Source: Nocardioides alcanivorans
GTDB taxonomy: Bacteria > Actinomycetota > Actinomycetes > Propionibacteriales > Nocardioidaceae
Reading direction: 5' to 3'
DNA: 64,000 bases
NCBI RefSeq assembly: GCF_021555175.1
Contig: NZ_JAKGRW010000057.1
Location: forward strand, 124,001-188,000
Each line of letters starts with the position of its first letter. Position 1 is the first letter of the stretch. The position numbers and the translations under genes are program-made. The notes below the pieces were generated by a model, which was not told the DNA's origin, ran no database searches, and saw only the letters and a list, made by a program, of their open reading frames with translations. Of this stretch, positions 16,540 through 26,576 are shown piece after piece.

Positions 16540-17988
16540 ACGGTCCTCGCAACACCTGATGGTTTAGACGGCTGTCAGTAGATCACGCAGACGCTCGGCT
16601 GGAGTTTTCCAGCCGAGCGTTTTGCGTGGCCGGCGGTTGAGCTTTTGCGCGACTAGCTCGAGGTCTTCGGGGCCGTGGACCGCTAGGTCGGTGCTCTTGG
16701 GGAAGTACTGGCGCAGCAATCCGTTGGTGTTCTCGTTCGATCCGCGTTGCCACGGCGAGTGCGGGTCGCAGAAGTAGACCGGTACGCCGGTCGCGATCGT
16801 GAACTGCTTGTGTGCGGCCATTTCGCAGCCCTGGTCCCAAGTCAGCGAGCCCCGAAGATGTTCCGGCAGACTCGCGATCAGCGGGATCAGAACGTCACGA
16901 ACCTCCTCGGCCGTATGGCCACCGGGCAGGTGACCAAGCATCACGTAGCGGGTCGAGCGTTCGACCAGGGTCACGATCGCGGACTGCGAGTTGGTGCCGA
17001 CGATGAGGTCACCTTCCCAATGCCCTGGCACGGCACGGTCGGCGACCGCGGCCGGGCGCTCGCTGATCATGATCATCGGGTCACTGAACCGCTGGGTGCG
17101 TTGGTCGGGTTGCCGGTGCGGCTTGCGGCGGGTCCGTCCGGTCCGTAATGCCTGGGCAACTTCACGCCGCAAGCCACCGCGGGCCTGGACATAGATCGCC
17201 TGGTAGATCGTCTCTGTGCTCACCCGCATGCTCTCGTCGGTGGGGAACTTCTCGACCAGAGCGTGACAGATCTGTTCGGGCGACCACTGATCCTGCAGTT
17301 TGGCTGCTACATAGCGGCGCAGCGGACCTTCCGCGGCCAACTTGCTGGCCTTGGGACGGCTCCGCGAAGCAGACCACGCCCGGTGCGCGGCGTAGGGGCG
17401 GTAGACGCCGTCGCGTGAGCGGTTGTCCAGTTCGCGCTTGATGGTCGATGCCGACCGACCAAGCTGCCTTCCGATCTCACGCAGCGAGGCATTGCCCCGG
17501 CGCAGGTCGGCGATCTTCTCTCGCTCGACGAGCGTGAGGTACCGCGGATGTAACTGGGCTTCCAACGCCGAGACTGTCGGCGCTTGCTGTCCCTCGACAT
17601 GGGTGCTCACCCCTGTCTTGTAGTTCACCCACCGACCATCGGGGTGCAGGCGCGAGCCGTTGATCTTCCGAATTCCCTTGTCCCAGTCCTGTGCAGTGCG
17701 GGGGTTGACCCCGACTCGGGCGGCAGCCACAAGGCGTCGAACTCCTGCCGCACGCAACCGGTCGTACTCCCCACGCCCTGGGTGCGGGCCGGTACCGGGC
17801 TTGCCACGACCACGAACGCCCGCCCTGCGGGCCCATCCATAGGCAGTGTTCCGATTCGCTCCGACCGCACGGGCAGCGGCCGTAACGCTGCCGCCCTCAC
17901 GATCAAGAGCCTCGAAGAACAGCGCCTTCAACTCCTCAGAAACCACGATCCCCGCAACCCCTTGAAACTCAAGGTGTTGCGGGGATCG
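16540..17988. mobile_element. IS30-family insertion sequence
   Basis: Terminal inverted repeats CGGTCCTCGCAACACC (16541-16556) and, at the other end in reverse complement, CGATCCCCGCAACACC (17973-17988), differ at 2 of 16 positions. The single transposase ORF fills the element. The flanks suggest a 3-bp target duplication CTA (16537-16539 and 17989-17991), so the left boundary may be off by one base. At the right end an almost perfect 19-bp hairpin (17947-17987) contains the terminal repeat. The transposase is complete, so the copy could still be active. Confidence 0.85.
16564..17946 (-). CDS. IS30-family transposase
   Basis: 460 residues. There are two N-terminal helix-turn-helix regions (GSVTAAARAVGANRNTAYGW and GNASLREIGRQLGRSASTIK), then the DDE integrase core: first Asp in GHWEGDLIVG, second in TWDQGCEM, Glu in the NENTNGLLRQYFPKSTDL block. 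DPHSPWQRGSNENTNG is the IS30 hallmark. Frame is intact although most long genes near it are broken, which makes decay unlikely. IS30 enzymes cut and join at inverted-repeat targets, in line with the split palindrome here. Confidence 0.95.
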   Translation of the reverse strand: MVSEELKALFFEALDREGGSVTAAARAVGANRNTAYGWARRAGVRGRGKPGTGPHPGRGEYDRLRAAGVRRLVAAARVGVNPRTAQDWDKGIRKINGSRLHPDGRWVNYKTGVSTHVEGQQAPTVSALEAQLHPRYLTLVEREKIADLRRGNASLREIGRQLGRSASTIKRELDNRSRDGVYRPYAAHRAWSASRSRPKASKLAAEGPLRRYVAAKLQDQWSPEQICHALVEKFPTDESMRVSTETIYQAIYVQARGGLRREVAQALRTGRTRRKPHRQPDQRTQRFSDPMIMISERPAAVADRAVPGHWEGDLIVGTNSQSAIVTLVERSTRYVMLGHLPGGHTAEEVRDVLIPLIASLPEHLRGSLTWDQGCEMAAHKQFTIATGVPVYFCDPHSPWQRGSNENTNGLLRQYFPKSTDLAVHGPEDLELVAQKLNRRPRKTLGWKTPAERLRDLLTAV

Positions 17989-18036
17989 CTAGAACCCAAG
18001 GTCGCGTACGGGGCCCTCTTCATCGCCTCCGTCACC

Positions 18037-18068
18037 GGACGCCGCGAACCAGTGGGTTCGCGGCGTCC
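18037..18068 (-). terminator. Strong hairpin terminator after the IorAB gene
   Basis: GGACGCCGCGAACC-AGTG-GGTTCGCGGCGTCC: a perfect 14-bp stem with a 4-base loop, 7 bases after the stop of the minus-strand gene. No U tract follows on the minus strand. It may also stop transcription coming from the IS side. Confidence 0.75.
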
Positions 18069-18074
18069 GCGCTC

Positions 18075-21000
18075 TTAGGACGACATCTTCCACTTCCCCA
18101 CCAGGTCCACCAGCGTCGGCGTGGGGCCAGCGACGCCCAGCTTCACCGCAGCTTCACCGCGGCGGTCCAGGTACGCACGCAGATTGCGCATCTTGACGTC
18201 CTCGTAGCCGCGGATGTCGGCGGGCAGCCCGAGCAGCGCGACCACCTCGTCGTAGGGGAGGCATCGAGCGTCTTCACGGCTCCTGTGCTCAGCGCCACGT
18301 AGTCGTCGACCAGAGCCCGCTCGATCCGGCGGAGCAGCATGTGGCCGAAGACGTCGAAGGGCGTGCCACGCAAGAACCTCATCTTGGCCAGCAGCACGAA
18401 GACCGGCGCAAACCACGGGCCGAGCGTGATCTTTCGCTTCATCCCGAGGGTCTTCAGGATCGGGGGTGCAGCTTGTAGGAGACCTTGGCTCCTTCACCGA
18501 ACTCCTGCTCGGCTGCCGACACGGAGTCGAGATGCAGACGAGCGACCTCGTACTCGTCCTTGTAGGCCATCAGCTTGTGCAGGTTCTCGACCACGGCCGT
18601 GGTGACACGGAACGTGCCGTCGCCGTGCTGGCGGTCCTGGTCGGCCACGACCTGCACTCGCCTGAGCCAAGTGTCGGCGTACCGGCCGCTCTGGAAGCCG
18701 ACGAGGTCGACGTACCGGCGCGTGATGAGAGCACCGAGCTCAGCGGGGAGCCTGAGCTCCTGCACCTTGGCGACCGCCTGCTCGGTCACCTCAGCCTCGG
18801 GAAGCAGCGCGTCAACGAGCCCGGGGTCAGCAGCGATGGCGCGCCCCCAGGCGAACGCCGCGAGCGTCGACTCCACCGCGACGCCCTGCCTGCGGATCGC
18901 CTCCTCGACAGAGGTTGGCTGCAGCGGCAGCGCTCCGGTCTGCACAGCGGCACCGAGCATCAGCGCATTGCCCGACATGTGATTGCCGGTGATCGCCAGC
19001 GCCAGCGCCTGAGCGTCGAAGTACTGGTTCGCTCCGGCACGCGTCGTGTCGTCGATGATCGACCGCAGCTGGGAGAAGGCCGGGTACGGCGTGCTCGGAT
19101 CGATCGCCATCTCGGCGTTGGGCACCTGGCTTGAGCTCGCGACCACGACGGTGCGCTCGGGCGAGAGAGGTGCCAGGTTGTCCGGCGTCATCATCGCCAG
19201 CAGATCGAAGGCGAGCAGGACATCGGCAGCACCCGCCTCGATCGAAGCAGAGGGCTCCGGCTCCCCTTCGGGAAAGACCTGGACCTGCGAGATCACCGGG
19301 CCGGCCTTGATGGTGCCACCGGTCAGGTCGAGTGAGCGGGTACGTCGTCCCTCGATCAGCGCCGCCTCGGCAATGATGTTGGAGACCGAGATGACTCCCG
19401 TGCCGCCGATGCCCGCCATGTGCACGGCGAAGCGCTCCTGCCGCGAGATCGCCGGCTCAGGAACCGCGGGCGCTGCTGGAATGGAGCGCTTCGTCTTCTT
19501 GGCGTTCTTCGTGTCGACCTGGAGGAAGGATGGGCAATCACCGTCCATGCAGGCGTAGTCCACGTTGCAAGAGGACTGATGGATCGCCGTCTTGCGACCG
19601 AACTCCGTCTCGATGGGCTGCACGGAGAGGCACTGGGACTTCGCGTTGCAGTCTCCGCATCCCTCACACACGCGATCGTTGATGAGGACCTTGGTGGTCG
19701 CGCGTTCGGGCATCTCCTTGATGTGACGGCGGCGGTCCGCTGCGCACTGCTGGTCGTGGATCAGCACGGTGACGCCCGGATGATCGGCCAGTTCCCTCTG
19801 GACGTCGACGATCTCGTCCCGCGGACGGACCTTGACGCCTCGCGGCAGCGACCGACGCTTGTACTTGTTCGGCTCGTCGGTGGTGATGACGACCTTGGAG
19901 ACGCCTTCGGCAAACAGGCTCTTGACGATCTCGGGCACAGCCATGCCACCGGACACGTCCTGACCGCCGGTCATGCCGACCACGGAGTTGTAGAGCAGCT
20001 TGAAGGTGATGTTCACCTCCGCAGCGATCGCCCACCGGATGGCGAGGCTGGCCGAGTGGTGGAACGTGCCGTCGCCGACGTTCTGGATCATGTGCTCGGT
20101 GGAGACGAAGGGAGCCATGCCGATCCACTGGGCTCCCTCGCCCCCCATCTGGGTGTAGCCCGAGATGTCGCCGTACTCGTCCCGATCGACGATGAGCCCC
20201 AGGATGTGGCAGCCGATGCCCGCTCCGACCTTGGCGTCCTCAGGCGCCTTCAACCCGGTGCTGTGCGGGCACCCGCTGCAGAAGAAGCCGGTGCGCGCCG
20301 TGGCCAGCGGCAGCATGGTGCGCAGTCCGGGAGCGATCGACTTCGGCGGACGGAGATCCGTCACGCCAAGATTCCTCAACACCGGGCGCAGGGAGTCCGC
20401 CAGAAGATCCGGGCCGAACTCCCCGTGTGCCGGAAGGATCGCGTTCGCGGCGTCAGACTTGCCGAGGACCCGGGGAGCCCCGGGGTCGCCGTACCACGCT
20501 TCCTTGACAGCAACCTCCAGCAGCGGTCGCTTCTCCTCGACCACGATGACGGTGTCGACTCCTTCGCCGAACTCTCGCCACTCAGCCGCTGCGATCGGGA
20601 AGAGCACTGAGACCTTCTTGATTCGGATACCCGCCCGGTCGAGAGCGAGATCATCGAGACCGAGCAGCTCCAGCGCCTCGCGAAGGTCGTAATAGGTCTT
20701 GCCCGGTGCGACGATCCCGATGCGTGCGCCGGGCGCAGGAACCGTGACCGGGTTGAGGTCGTTGAGTCGTGCGTATTCGGCCGCGACCTGGTGGCGCAGC
20801 GCCATGTCCCTCTCGGCCGCCACCATGTTCACGGAGGCGTCGTTCACTCGCAGCGCGGGGACGAACGGCCTCCCTCGTCCTCGACGTCGGGGAGCACGGG
20901 GTCGAAGTCGCCGGTGCGGACCAGACCGGAGCCGTCGGCGACCGGGGTCACCACCTTCAGTGAGGTCCACAGCCCGCTGGCCCGGGATATCTCGTAGGCG

Positions 21001-21562
21001 TGCAAGCCCAGATCGATCACCTCTTGGGTGGTGCCGGGGAAGAAGACCGGGATTCCCCAACTGATCAGGGTGGGCACGGAGTCGCTTGGATACATGGTGG
21101 CGTTGGGCTTCGGGTCGTCACCGGCAACCAGCACCACGCCACCGTGACGCGAGGTGCCACGCATGTTGCCGTGGTGCAGCGCATCCCCGCCCGGTCGACG
21201 CCAGGCGCCTTGGCATACCAGAGCCCGAAGACGCCGTCGACCGTGGCTGCGTCGTCGGCCCCGACCGTCTGGCTCCCCCAGATCGCGGTCGCCGCGAGCT
21301 CCTCGTTGAGGCCGGGGCGGTGGTGGATGCCTTGAGCGAGGAGCTCTTCCTTCTGCTCCTCCAACAAGTCATGGATCCTGCCGATCGGCGATCCCGGGTA
21401 TCCCGACGCAAGTCCGCCGGTGTTCAACCCCGCACCCTTGTCCAACCGAGCACGCTCGACGAGGAGACGGACGAGGGCCTCCATGCCCGTGAGCCGCTCG
21501 ACAGGCGTTGGGCCGGGAACCTCAGCGCCGGCAGCGGGCGTGAGATCGACGGTCTGGGACAT
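18075..21562 (-). CDS. Indolepyruvate:ferredoxin oxidoreductase, fused alpha/beta (four frame breaks)
   Basis: Oxidatively decarboxylates aryl- or branched 2-oxo acids to acyl-CoA, reducing ferredoxin. Corrected length is about 1163 residues, as in fused IorAB proteins. The alpha part has GYPGSPIG near the start, CSGCPHSTG, GIGCHILG and GGEGAQWIGMAPF (thiamine-diphosphate region). An Fe-S region follows with CEGCGDC and CNVDYACMDGDC, then the beta/gamma part with GIGGTGVISVSNIIAEAA. Frame is lost at 18255-18258, 18462-18466, about 20869-20874 and 21185-21188. The first, second and fourth are G/C runs; the third is a GG between two codons. ATG at 21562 gives MSQTVDLTP. Confidence 0.87.
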
Positions 21563-21706
21563 GGAGGGCCAACCCTTCTTTGCTGCGACCGCACGGAGGC
21601 CGCGTGAGAACGCATGCGACCAGCGCACGTGATAGAACTCTCACAGCATTCCATGCGGATCTCTCAAAAATAATTGACGGAGACGACATTCTCCGGAGGA
21701 AAGACT

Positions 21707-22858
21707 GTGGATTCCACAAGAAGTAGTCATCTCGTTGACCAACTACTCGACGAAGCTCTCCATGACGTCGACCATCTGACCGATCTCGTCGTCGCCGCCA
21801 TCCGGTCCCGGGCCCGATCGTTGGCCGACTTTCCTTACGACCAGCACATAGCCGACAGCGTGCTCAGTATCAGAACCATGCTCATCGGGCTGCGCAACGG
21901 CGACGGACCGACCGCTGAGGCCCTTGAGCACGCAGCAGCCATCGGCCGAGACCGCGCCCGGTTCGGGATCCCTCTCGTGGACGCGATCGAGGGCTACCAC
22001 GTCGCGGCCGCGGAGATCTGGGGCTATCTGTTCTCCCGCGCAAGCGAGCGTGGGCCCGCGTGGATTGCCGAGCTCTCCAGCGCAGTTGCTCCTCTGTGGG
22101 CCGTCGTCAACCGAACCAGCACCAGCTTCACCACCGCCCATGCAGCCGAGACCGCTCGCCTTGCCGCGGGCCAGCACCAGGTCCGCAGTCGCCTCGTGGC
22201 ACTCCTTGGCGGCAACTCCCCCAACTCGGGACTGGTGACCGCGCTCTTCGATCAGCTCGGATTCGATGCGCAAGGAAGTCTCACCGTCCTACTCACCGGC
22301 CAAGCCACCCCTCCGGTGATGGAGGCCCTGCAGGAACAGCTCGGCACTCTTGACGGCGTCGCCCATTGCGCCTTGGATCCGGAGGCACGCATCCTGCTGA
22401 TCGGACAGGACATCGACCTGCAGAACCTGGCCGAGATGACCCGCGATCTGACCGACCTCCGCGTGGGCGTCGGCCTGACACGCACCGGAGCCCAGGGGGC
22501 CGCAATGAGCCTCACCGATGCCGGTCTGGCGCTGGCGGCCGCGACTCGCGCCCAGCCAGTCGTTCGCTTCTCCAGTGACTGGTTGACGGCCATCTTCACC
22601 TCCGAGGCCCACCGACTCGAGCCGCTCCTCCGCTCGAGTATCGACACGGCAGGAGCACATCCACATCTGGCCGACGCCGTCACCGCCTTCGCCGCCCACA
22701 GGTTCTCCCTGACTGCCGCAGCACAGGCACTTCACGTGCACCCGAACACCGCCAAGTACCGCCTCGCCCGTTGGGAGGAACTGACCGGCTGGGACGCGCT
22801 CACGGGCGACGGTCTCATCCGGTCCTTGATCGCCATTCGACTGTCCGCCCAAGACTGA
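21707..22858 (+). CDS. PucR/CdaR-type transcriptional regulator
   Basis: 383 residues ending in the PucR C-terminal helix-turn-helix: FSLTAAAQALHVHPNTAKYR followed by LARWEELTG. The middle (GGDEF-like region, LRVGVGLTRTGAQGAAMSL) is typical of the family. GTG at 21707 has CGGAGG at the right spacing; the longer TTG start at 21674 lacks one. It is divergent from the oxidoreductase gene with a 144-bp shared intergenic region, so regulation of that gene is plausible. The hydratase operon downstream points toward it. Confidence 0.85.
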   Translation: MDSTRSSHLVDQLLDEALHDVDHLTDLVVAAIRSRARSLADFPYDQHIADSVLSIRTMLIGLRNGDGPTAEALEHAAAIGRDRARFGIPLVDAIEGYHVAAAEIWGYLFSRASERGPAWIAELSSAVAPLWAVVNRTSTSFTTAHAAETARLAAGQHQVRSRLVALLGGNSPNSGLVTALFDQLGFDAQGSLTVLLTGQATPPVMEALQEQLGTLDGVAHCALDPEARILLIGQDIDLQNLAEMTRDLTDLRVGVGLTRTGAQGAAMSLTDAGLALAAATRAQPVVRFSSDWLTAIFTSEAHRLEPLLRSSIDTAGAHPHLADAVTAFAAHRFSLTAAAQALHVHPNTAKYRLARWEELTGWDALTGDGLIRSLIAIRLSAQD

Positions 22859-22944
22859 ACCGTCTCTGATCGCCCTGCAGCACCGCGGTGTCTCACCGAA
22901 ACTTGGGCCACAGCCGTCCACACTCGAAGCGCATTGCTCGAACC

Positions 22945-23727
22945 TCAGGCGCCATGGACGAAGTCCACCTCGACCGCACCTGCATGGCCGAAGTTGGCGG
23001 AGAATCTCCCGGCGGTCGCGTGCGCCGGGACAGTGAAGGTCCCTGAGGAGACAAGGGCGCCGACAGGGGCGACGCGATGCTCCCCATGTAGCCAGTTCAG
23101 CAGCCACGACAGGGCCCTCAGCGGAGATCCATAGACATCCCCTGCCCGTCCCTCACGGGTGCTTCCATCAGGGAGCGTGAGCGTGCACGTGATCGAGTCG
23201 ATCTGCGCAGCCGAGAACGTCTGCCACCCGGATGCGACCGCGATTCGGAAGCTGGCCGCGTTGTCGGCGACCAGAGCTGCCCTGGTGATGTTCGGTCGCT
23301 CTCCTACGGGCCACCAGTCAGCGAAGCGTGATTGTGGGATCTCGATTGCCGCCGCGACCTCGACGCAGTCCGCCAGCTCCGCCAACGACGAGTGGTGACT
23401 CACGTCCCTGGTGATTCTGAAAACGAGTTCAGGCTCCACCAGGGGTCCGTTCGCCTCATCCAACGAGACGAACTCGGGGGCAGGAAGGAGCGCAGAGGCG
23501 AGCAGGACGCCGCTCATTGGTTGGTCTGGCCCATTCGTGCCGCTGAGCTTCCACCCGACAGGATGCGATTGCTCGTCCAGGAGTCGGTTGGCAACGGTCA
23601 GGGCTTGAACCCGATAGGCGTCGTCCAGGCAGAGGTCGTGGAACGCCTCAAGCATCGGGACGGGGCGCGATGTGTCGTGGGACTTCGCGAGGTGCGCGGC
23701 AAGGTCACGGACAAGGTGGTGGTTCAC
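22945..23727 (-). CDS. 2-oxopent-4-enoate hydratase / FAH-family protein
   Basis: 260 residues like MhpD/DmpE/HpcG hydratases and decarboxylases: the family signature VGWKLSGTNGPDQPMSG, then VEPELVFRI with metal-ligand Glu residues, AAIEIPQSRFADW and VYGSPLRALSWLLNWL. These enzymes add water to, or decarboxylate, 2-oxo-4-enoic acids with Mg2+. GTG at 23727 follows a GAGG; longer upstream starts are not supported. It is the last gene of the ten-gene minus-strand operon, 61 bp after the oxidoreductase, and could act on a dehydrated sugar-acid or ring-cleavage intermediate. Confidence 0.8.
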   Translation of the reverse strand: MNHHLVRDLAAHLAKSHDTSRPVPMLEAFHDLCLDDAYRVQALTVANRLLDEQSHPVGWKLSGTNGPDQPMSGVLLASALLPAPEFVSLDEANGPLVEPELVFRITRDVSHHSSLAELADCVEVAAAIEIPQSRFADWWPVGERPNITRAALVADNAASFRIAVASGWQTFSAAQIDSITCTLTLPDGSTREGRAGDVYGSPLRALSWLLNWLHGEHRVAPVGALVSSGTFTVPAHATAGRFSANFGHAGAVEVDFVHGA

Positions 23728-23788
23728 GCTGTAGTCCTCAGAGCTGGAGATTGGGCGAGCAGCGGAACGGCTTTCGCTGATTCCCGCA

Positions 23789-24802
23789 TCACTGTTCCGC
23801 GGCGGTGAGGCGCACAACGGTCTTTCCCGTGGTAGCACCCGACAGCATTGCCACGAAGGCCCTCGGCATGAGGTCCAGACCATTGATCACCGTCTCGCGA
23901 GTCACCATGTCTCCACTGCTGACCCAGGGAGCGACCTCGGCCAGGAACTGCTCACGGAGCGACAGGTGATCTGAGGTGATGAAACCCCGCATGGTCAATC
24001 GTTTCCGCGTGACGTGGACGAGGTTGTCGGGCATCGGACTTGGTCGCGACTCGTTGTAGAGCGAGATTGATCCACACATCACCAGTCGACCGAAATCGTT
24101 CATCACCTCGAGCGCAGCGCCAAGGTGGTCACCGCCGACATTGTCGAAGCCGAGATCACACCCCTGGGGCATCACTCTTCGCAGTGCCACACCGATGGGC
24201 TCTTCCCGATAGTTGATTGCCGCGTCGAAACGAAGTTCGTCGCACAACCAGGAGGCCTTCTCGGTCGAACCGGTGCTACCCACCACGCGTCCAGCACCGC
24301 GAAGTCGAGCGATCTGGCCCGCCACGGAACCGACCGCACCGGCCGCTGCCGACACGAACACCTGATCGCCAGCAGTCACGGACTCGATCACGTTGAGCCC
24401 GATCCAGGCCGTGAAGCCCGTGATGCCGAGCACGCCCAAGTGATGGGTCAGCGGGACGTCGAGGTCAGGCAACAGCGTCACATCGGCAGCTGGCAAGAGC
24501 GCATGCTCTCGCCAGCCAGCACGGTGGAGGACCTGAGCACCAAGCGGCACCGTCGGATCGCCCGATCCGATCACGGTGCCCACGGCTCGCCCCTCCAGCG
24601 GCGCGTTCAATTGGTAGGGCGGGGTGTAGGACGGAACGTCATCCATCTTGGGACGCATGTAGGGGTCCACTGAAAGTGCGCTGTTCTCGATCAGCACCTC
24701 TCCAGGTCCCGGCTCAGACAACTCCGCTTCGACGACCCGGAACAGTTCCTCATTCGGCCAGCCTCGAGGCCTGGAGGTCAGGTGAATCTCACGCGTCCTC
24801 AT
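23789..24802 (-). CDS. Zinc-independent MDR oxidoreductase (CurA/LTB4DH type)
   Basis: 337 residues of the medium-chain reductase superfamily, NADP-dependent enone reductase branch: LSVDPYMRPKMDD, then LGVLGITGFTAWIGL, the nucleotide motif AAAGAVGSVAGQIARLRG and GFDNVGGDHL. Zinc ligands of alcohol dehydrogenases are absent. The family reduces the C=C bond of unsaturated ketones or acids. Its ATG overlaps the dehydratase stop (ATGA), so both enzymes likely act on the same molecule, the reductase perhaps after dehydration. Confidence 0.85.
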   Translation of the reverse strand: MRTREIHLTSRPRGWPNEELFRVVEAELSEPGPGEVLIENSALSVDPYMRPKMDDVPSYTPPYQLNAPLEGRAVGTVIGSGDPTVPLGAQVLHRAGWREHALLPAADVTLLPDLDVPLTHHLGVLGITGFTAWIGLNVIESVTAGDQVFVSAAAGAVGSVAGQIARLRGAGRVVGSTGSTEKASWLCDELRFDAAINYREEPIGVALRRVMPQGCDLGFDNVGGDHLGAALEVMNDFGRLVMCGSISLYNESRPSPMPDNLVHVTRKRLTMRGFITSDHLSLREQFLAEVAPWVSSGDMVTRETVINGLDLMPRAFVAMLSGATTGKTVVRLTAAEQ

Positions 24803-26526
24803 GTGCCGCTCCTGTGCACGTGCGCGGTGGCCATGCTGTCCGGCAACTGTCGGGCGCTACGGGTGACTGCGCCGTCCGACGCCGACCCGACAAGTGCGGC
24901 GTATTTCGCAAAGACGCTGGAGGACGCCGTCGATTCTGGTGCCTTCCAAGACTCGCGTCTTCTCGTCCACTCCACGACCGGCACGTCGATGTCGATCCGC
25001 CGCTCCGCAGGATCGATGGTGATCCGATCACCGGTCATGACCAGTGCAAGCGGGCCACCCACCGCAGCCTCGGGAGCGATGTGGCCGATGGCGTAGCCAT
25101 GGGTGATTCCGGAGAAGCGACCGTCGGTGAGCAGAGCCACGTCATCGAGATGTCCACGACCGACGATCGCCGCAGTCGTCTTGGACGTCTCAGCCATGCC
25201 GGGTCCGCCGACTGGACCCTCGTTGCGGATGACGACGACGTCCCCCGAGGTCACAGCCCCTGCTTGCACACCGAGGTACGCCTCGTGTTCGGACTCGAAG
25301 ACGACTGCCGGTCCTTCGAAAGGCGGCGCGTCGGTCCCCGTTGCCTTGAGCACGGCCCCCTCAGGCGCAAGATCACCGTAGAAGATGCTCCAGCCGCTCG
25401 ACGGAGCCAACGGCCGGTCCGTGTGCGCGACCACCGTCTGGCCAGCAGAGGGCAATGCCACGTGCCGAAGATGCTCTGCCAGCGTGCGGCCATCGGCAGT
25501 GGGGACCTCGCCGTTCAACAACCCAGCGCCCAAGAGCGCTCTCATGACAGCCGGCACGCCGCCCGCTGTCCCGAGGTCTTCCATGAAGTGCCTTCCCGAA
25601 GGCAAGAAGTCTCCGATGCGTGGAGTTGCGGCGCTGATCCGGTGGAAGTCCTCGAGTTCCAGCTCAACCCCAGCCTCGCGGGCAATGGCCATCAGGTGCA
25701 GAACGAGATTCGTTGAACCGCCCAGCGCAGCCGTGACCGCGATGGCATTGAGCAGCGACGCACGACTCACCAGACGCCGAGGAGTGGTGCCCGTGCGCAA
25801 GGCCTCCATCGCCAGCACTCCGGTGTCGTACGAGGCGCGGCTTCGCTGCTCGCTGACTGCCGGGATGCTGGACATGCCCGGCACCGCGAAGCCGAGTACC
25901 TCCAAAGCCGTGGCCATCGTGCTCGCGGTGTACATCCCCGTGCAGGCGCCAGAGCCGGGGCAGACGGCTCGCTCCATGGCCCGCATCTGATCGAGGGACA
26001 TCTCCCCCGCGCTGTACTTGCCGACTGCCTCGGCCATGTCCTGGATGGAGACATCTCGGCTCTCGCAGACACCCCGGGCCATGGTGCCACCGAAGAGATA
26101 GACCGACGGAATGTCGGTGCGCACCATGCCGAGAGCAGCACCGGAGTTGGTCTTGTCACAGGCGGCGATCGTGACCAGTGCGTCGAAGGCATACGCCTCG
26201 GCTGCAAGCTCGATCGAGTCCGCGATGACCTCCCGGCTGACCAGCGAAGCGCCACCCCGCGCCAGCACAGCGTCACTGACGGCGATGGTGTTGACCTCCA
26301 GTGGGGTGCCTCCCGCCGCCCGAACCCCTGCTGCAACATCGACTGCGACCTGGCGGAGATGGTTGTTGCAGGGCATCGCCCCACTCCAGGTGTTCGCGAT
26401 CCCTACGATCGGTCGGTCGAAATCCTGATCGCTGAGACCGAGCCCACGGAGCATCGCTCGCGCGCCCCACCGACCCTCTTCCGTCAGGGCCTTGCTTCGG
26501 GCTCGCAGTTCTCGCGTCGAAACCAT
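24799..26526 (-). CDS. IlvD/Edd-family dehydratase, probably for a sugar acid
   Basis: 575 residues. The three Fe-S cysteines expected in this family are visible: AMPCNNHL near residue 53, IAACDKTNSG near 125 and CPGSGACTGMYTASTM near 193. TDGRFSGITHGYAIGHIAPEA near the C-terminus is a family signature (residue range ~475-500). IlvD acts in branched-chain amino acid synthesis, but close relatives dehydrate pentonates, hexonates and 6-phosphogluconate. The setting beside two enolase-superfamily dehydratases and an importer favours a sugar acid. Which substrate cannot be told here. Confidence 0.85.
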   Translation of the reverse strand: MVSTRELRARSKALTEEGRWGARAMLRGLGLSDQDFDRPIVGIANTWSGAMPCNNHLRQVAVDVAAGVRAAGGTPLEVNTIAVSDAVLARGGASLVSREVIADSIELAAEAYAFDALVTIAACDKTNSGAALGMVRTDIPSVYLFGGTMARGVCESRDVSIQDMAEAVGKYSAGEMSLDQMRAMERAVCPGSGACTGMYTASTMATALEVLGFAVPGMSSIPAVSEQRSRASYDTGVLAMEALRTGTTPRRLVSRASLLNAIAVTAALGGSTNLVLHLMAIAREAGVELELEDFHRISAATPRIGDFLPSGRHFMEDLGTAGGVPAVMRALLGAGLLNGEVPTADGRTLAEHLRHVALPSAGQTVVAHTDRPLAPSSGWSIFYGDLAPEGAVLKATGTDAPPFEGPAVVFESEHEAYLGVQAGAVTSGDVVVIRNEGPVGGPGMAETSKTTAAIVGRGHLDDVALLTDGRFSGITHGYAIGHIAPEAAVGGPLALVMTGDRITIDPAERRIDIDVPVVEWTRRRESWKAPESTASSSVFAKYAALVGSASDGAVTRSARQLPDSMATAHVHRSGT

Positions 26527-26576
26527 CGTTCGGTGCCCTCCATCGGCGGAAGTGGTCGGTTCTGCGACAATGCGTG

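Larger units (their letters stand above)
16509..18019. repeat. 16-bp inverted repeat flanking the IS30 element (split palindrome)
   Basis: AGAGGGCCCCGTACGC at 16509-16524 is present as its exact reverse complement at 18004-18019. These arms lie outside the insertion sequence. Removing 16540-17988 and one CTA copy brings them together and also creates GGTTTCTAGAACC at the centre, itself nearly palindromic. The most economical reading is an old intergenic stem-loop between two convergent genes that the IS split at its centre. Confidence 0.7.

Noticed and set aside
24799..26526. Biosynthetic ilvD (dihydroxy-acid dehydratase of valine/isoleucine synthesis)
   Set aside because: No ilvB, ilvC or other biosynthetic gene is near, and the gene overlaps a reductase in a catabolic operon with sugar-acid-type dehydratases. 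The biosynthetic role cannot be fully excluded.
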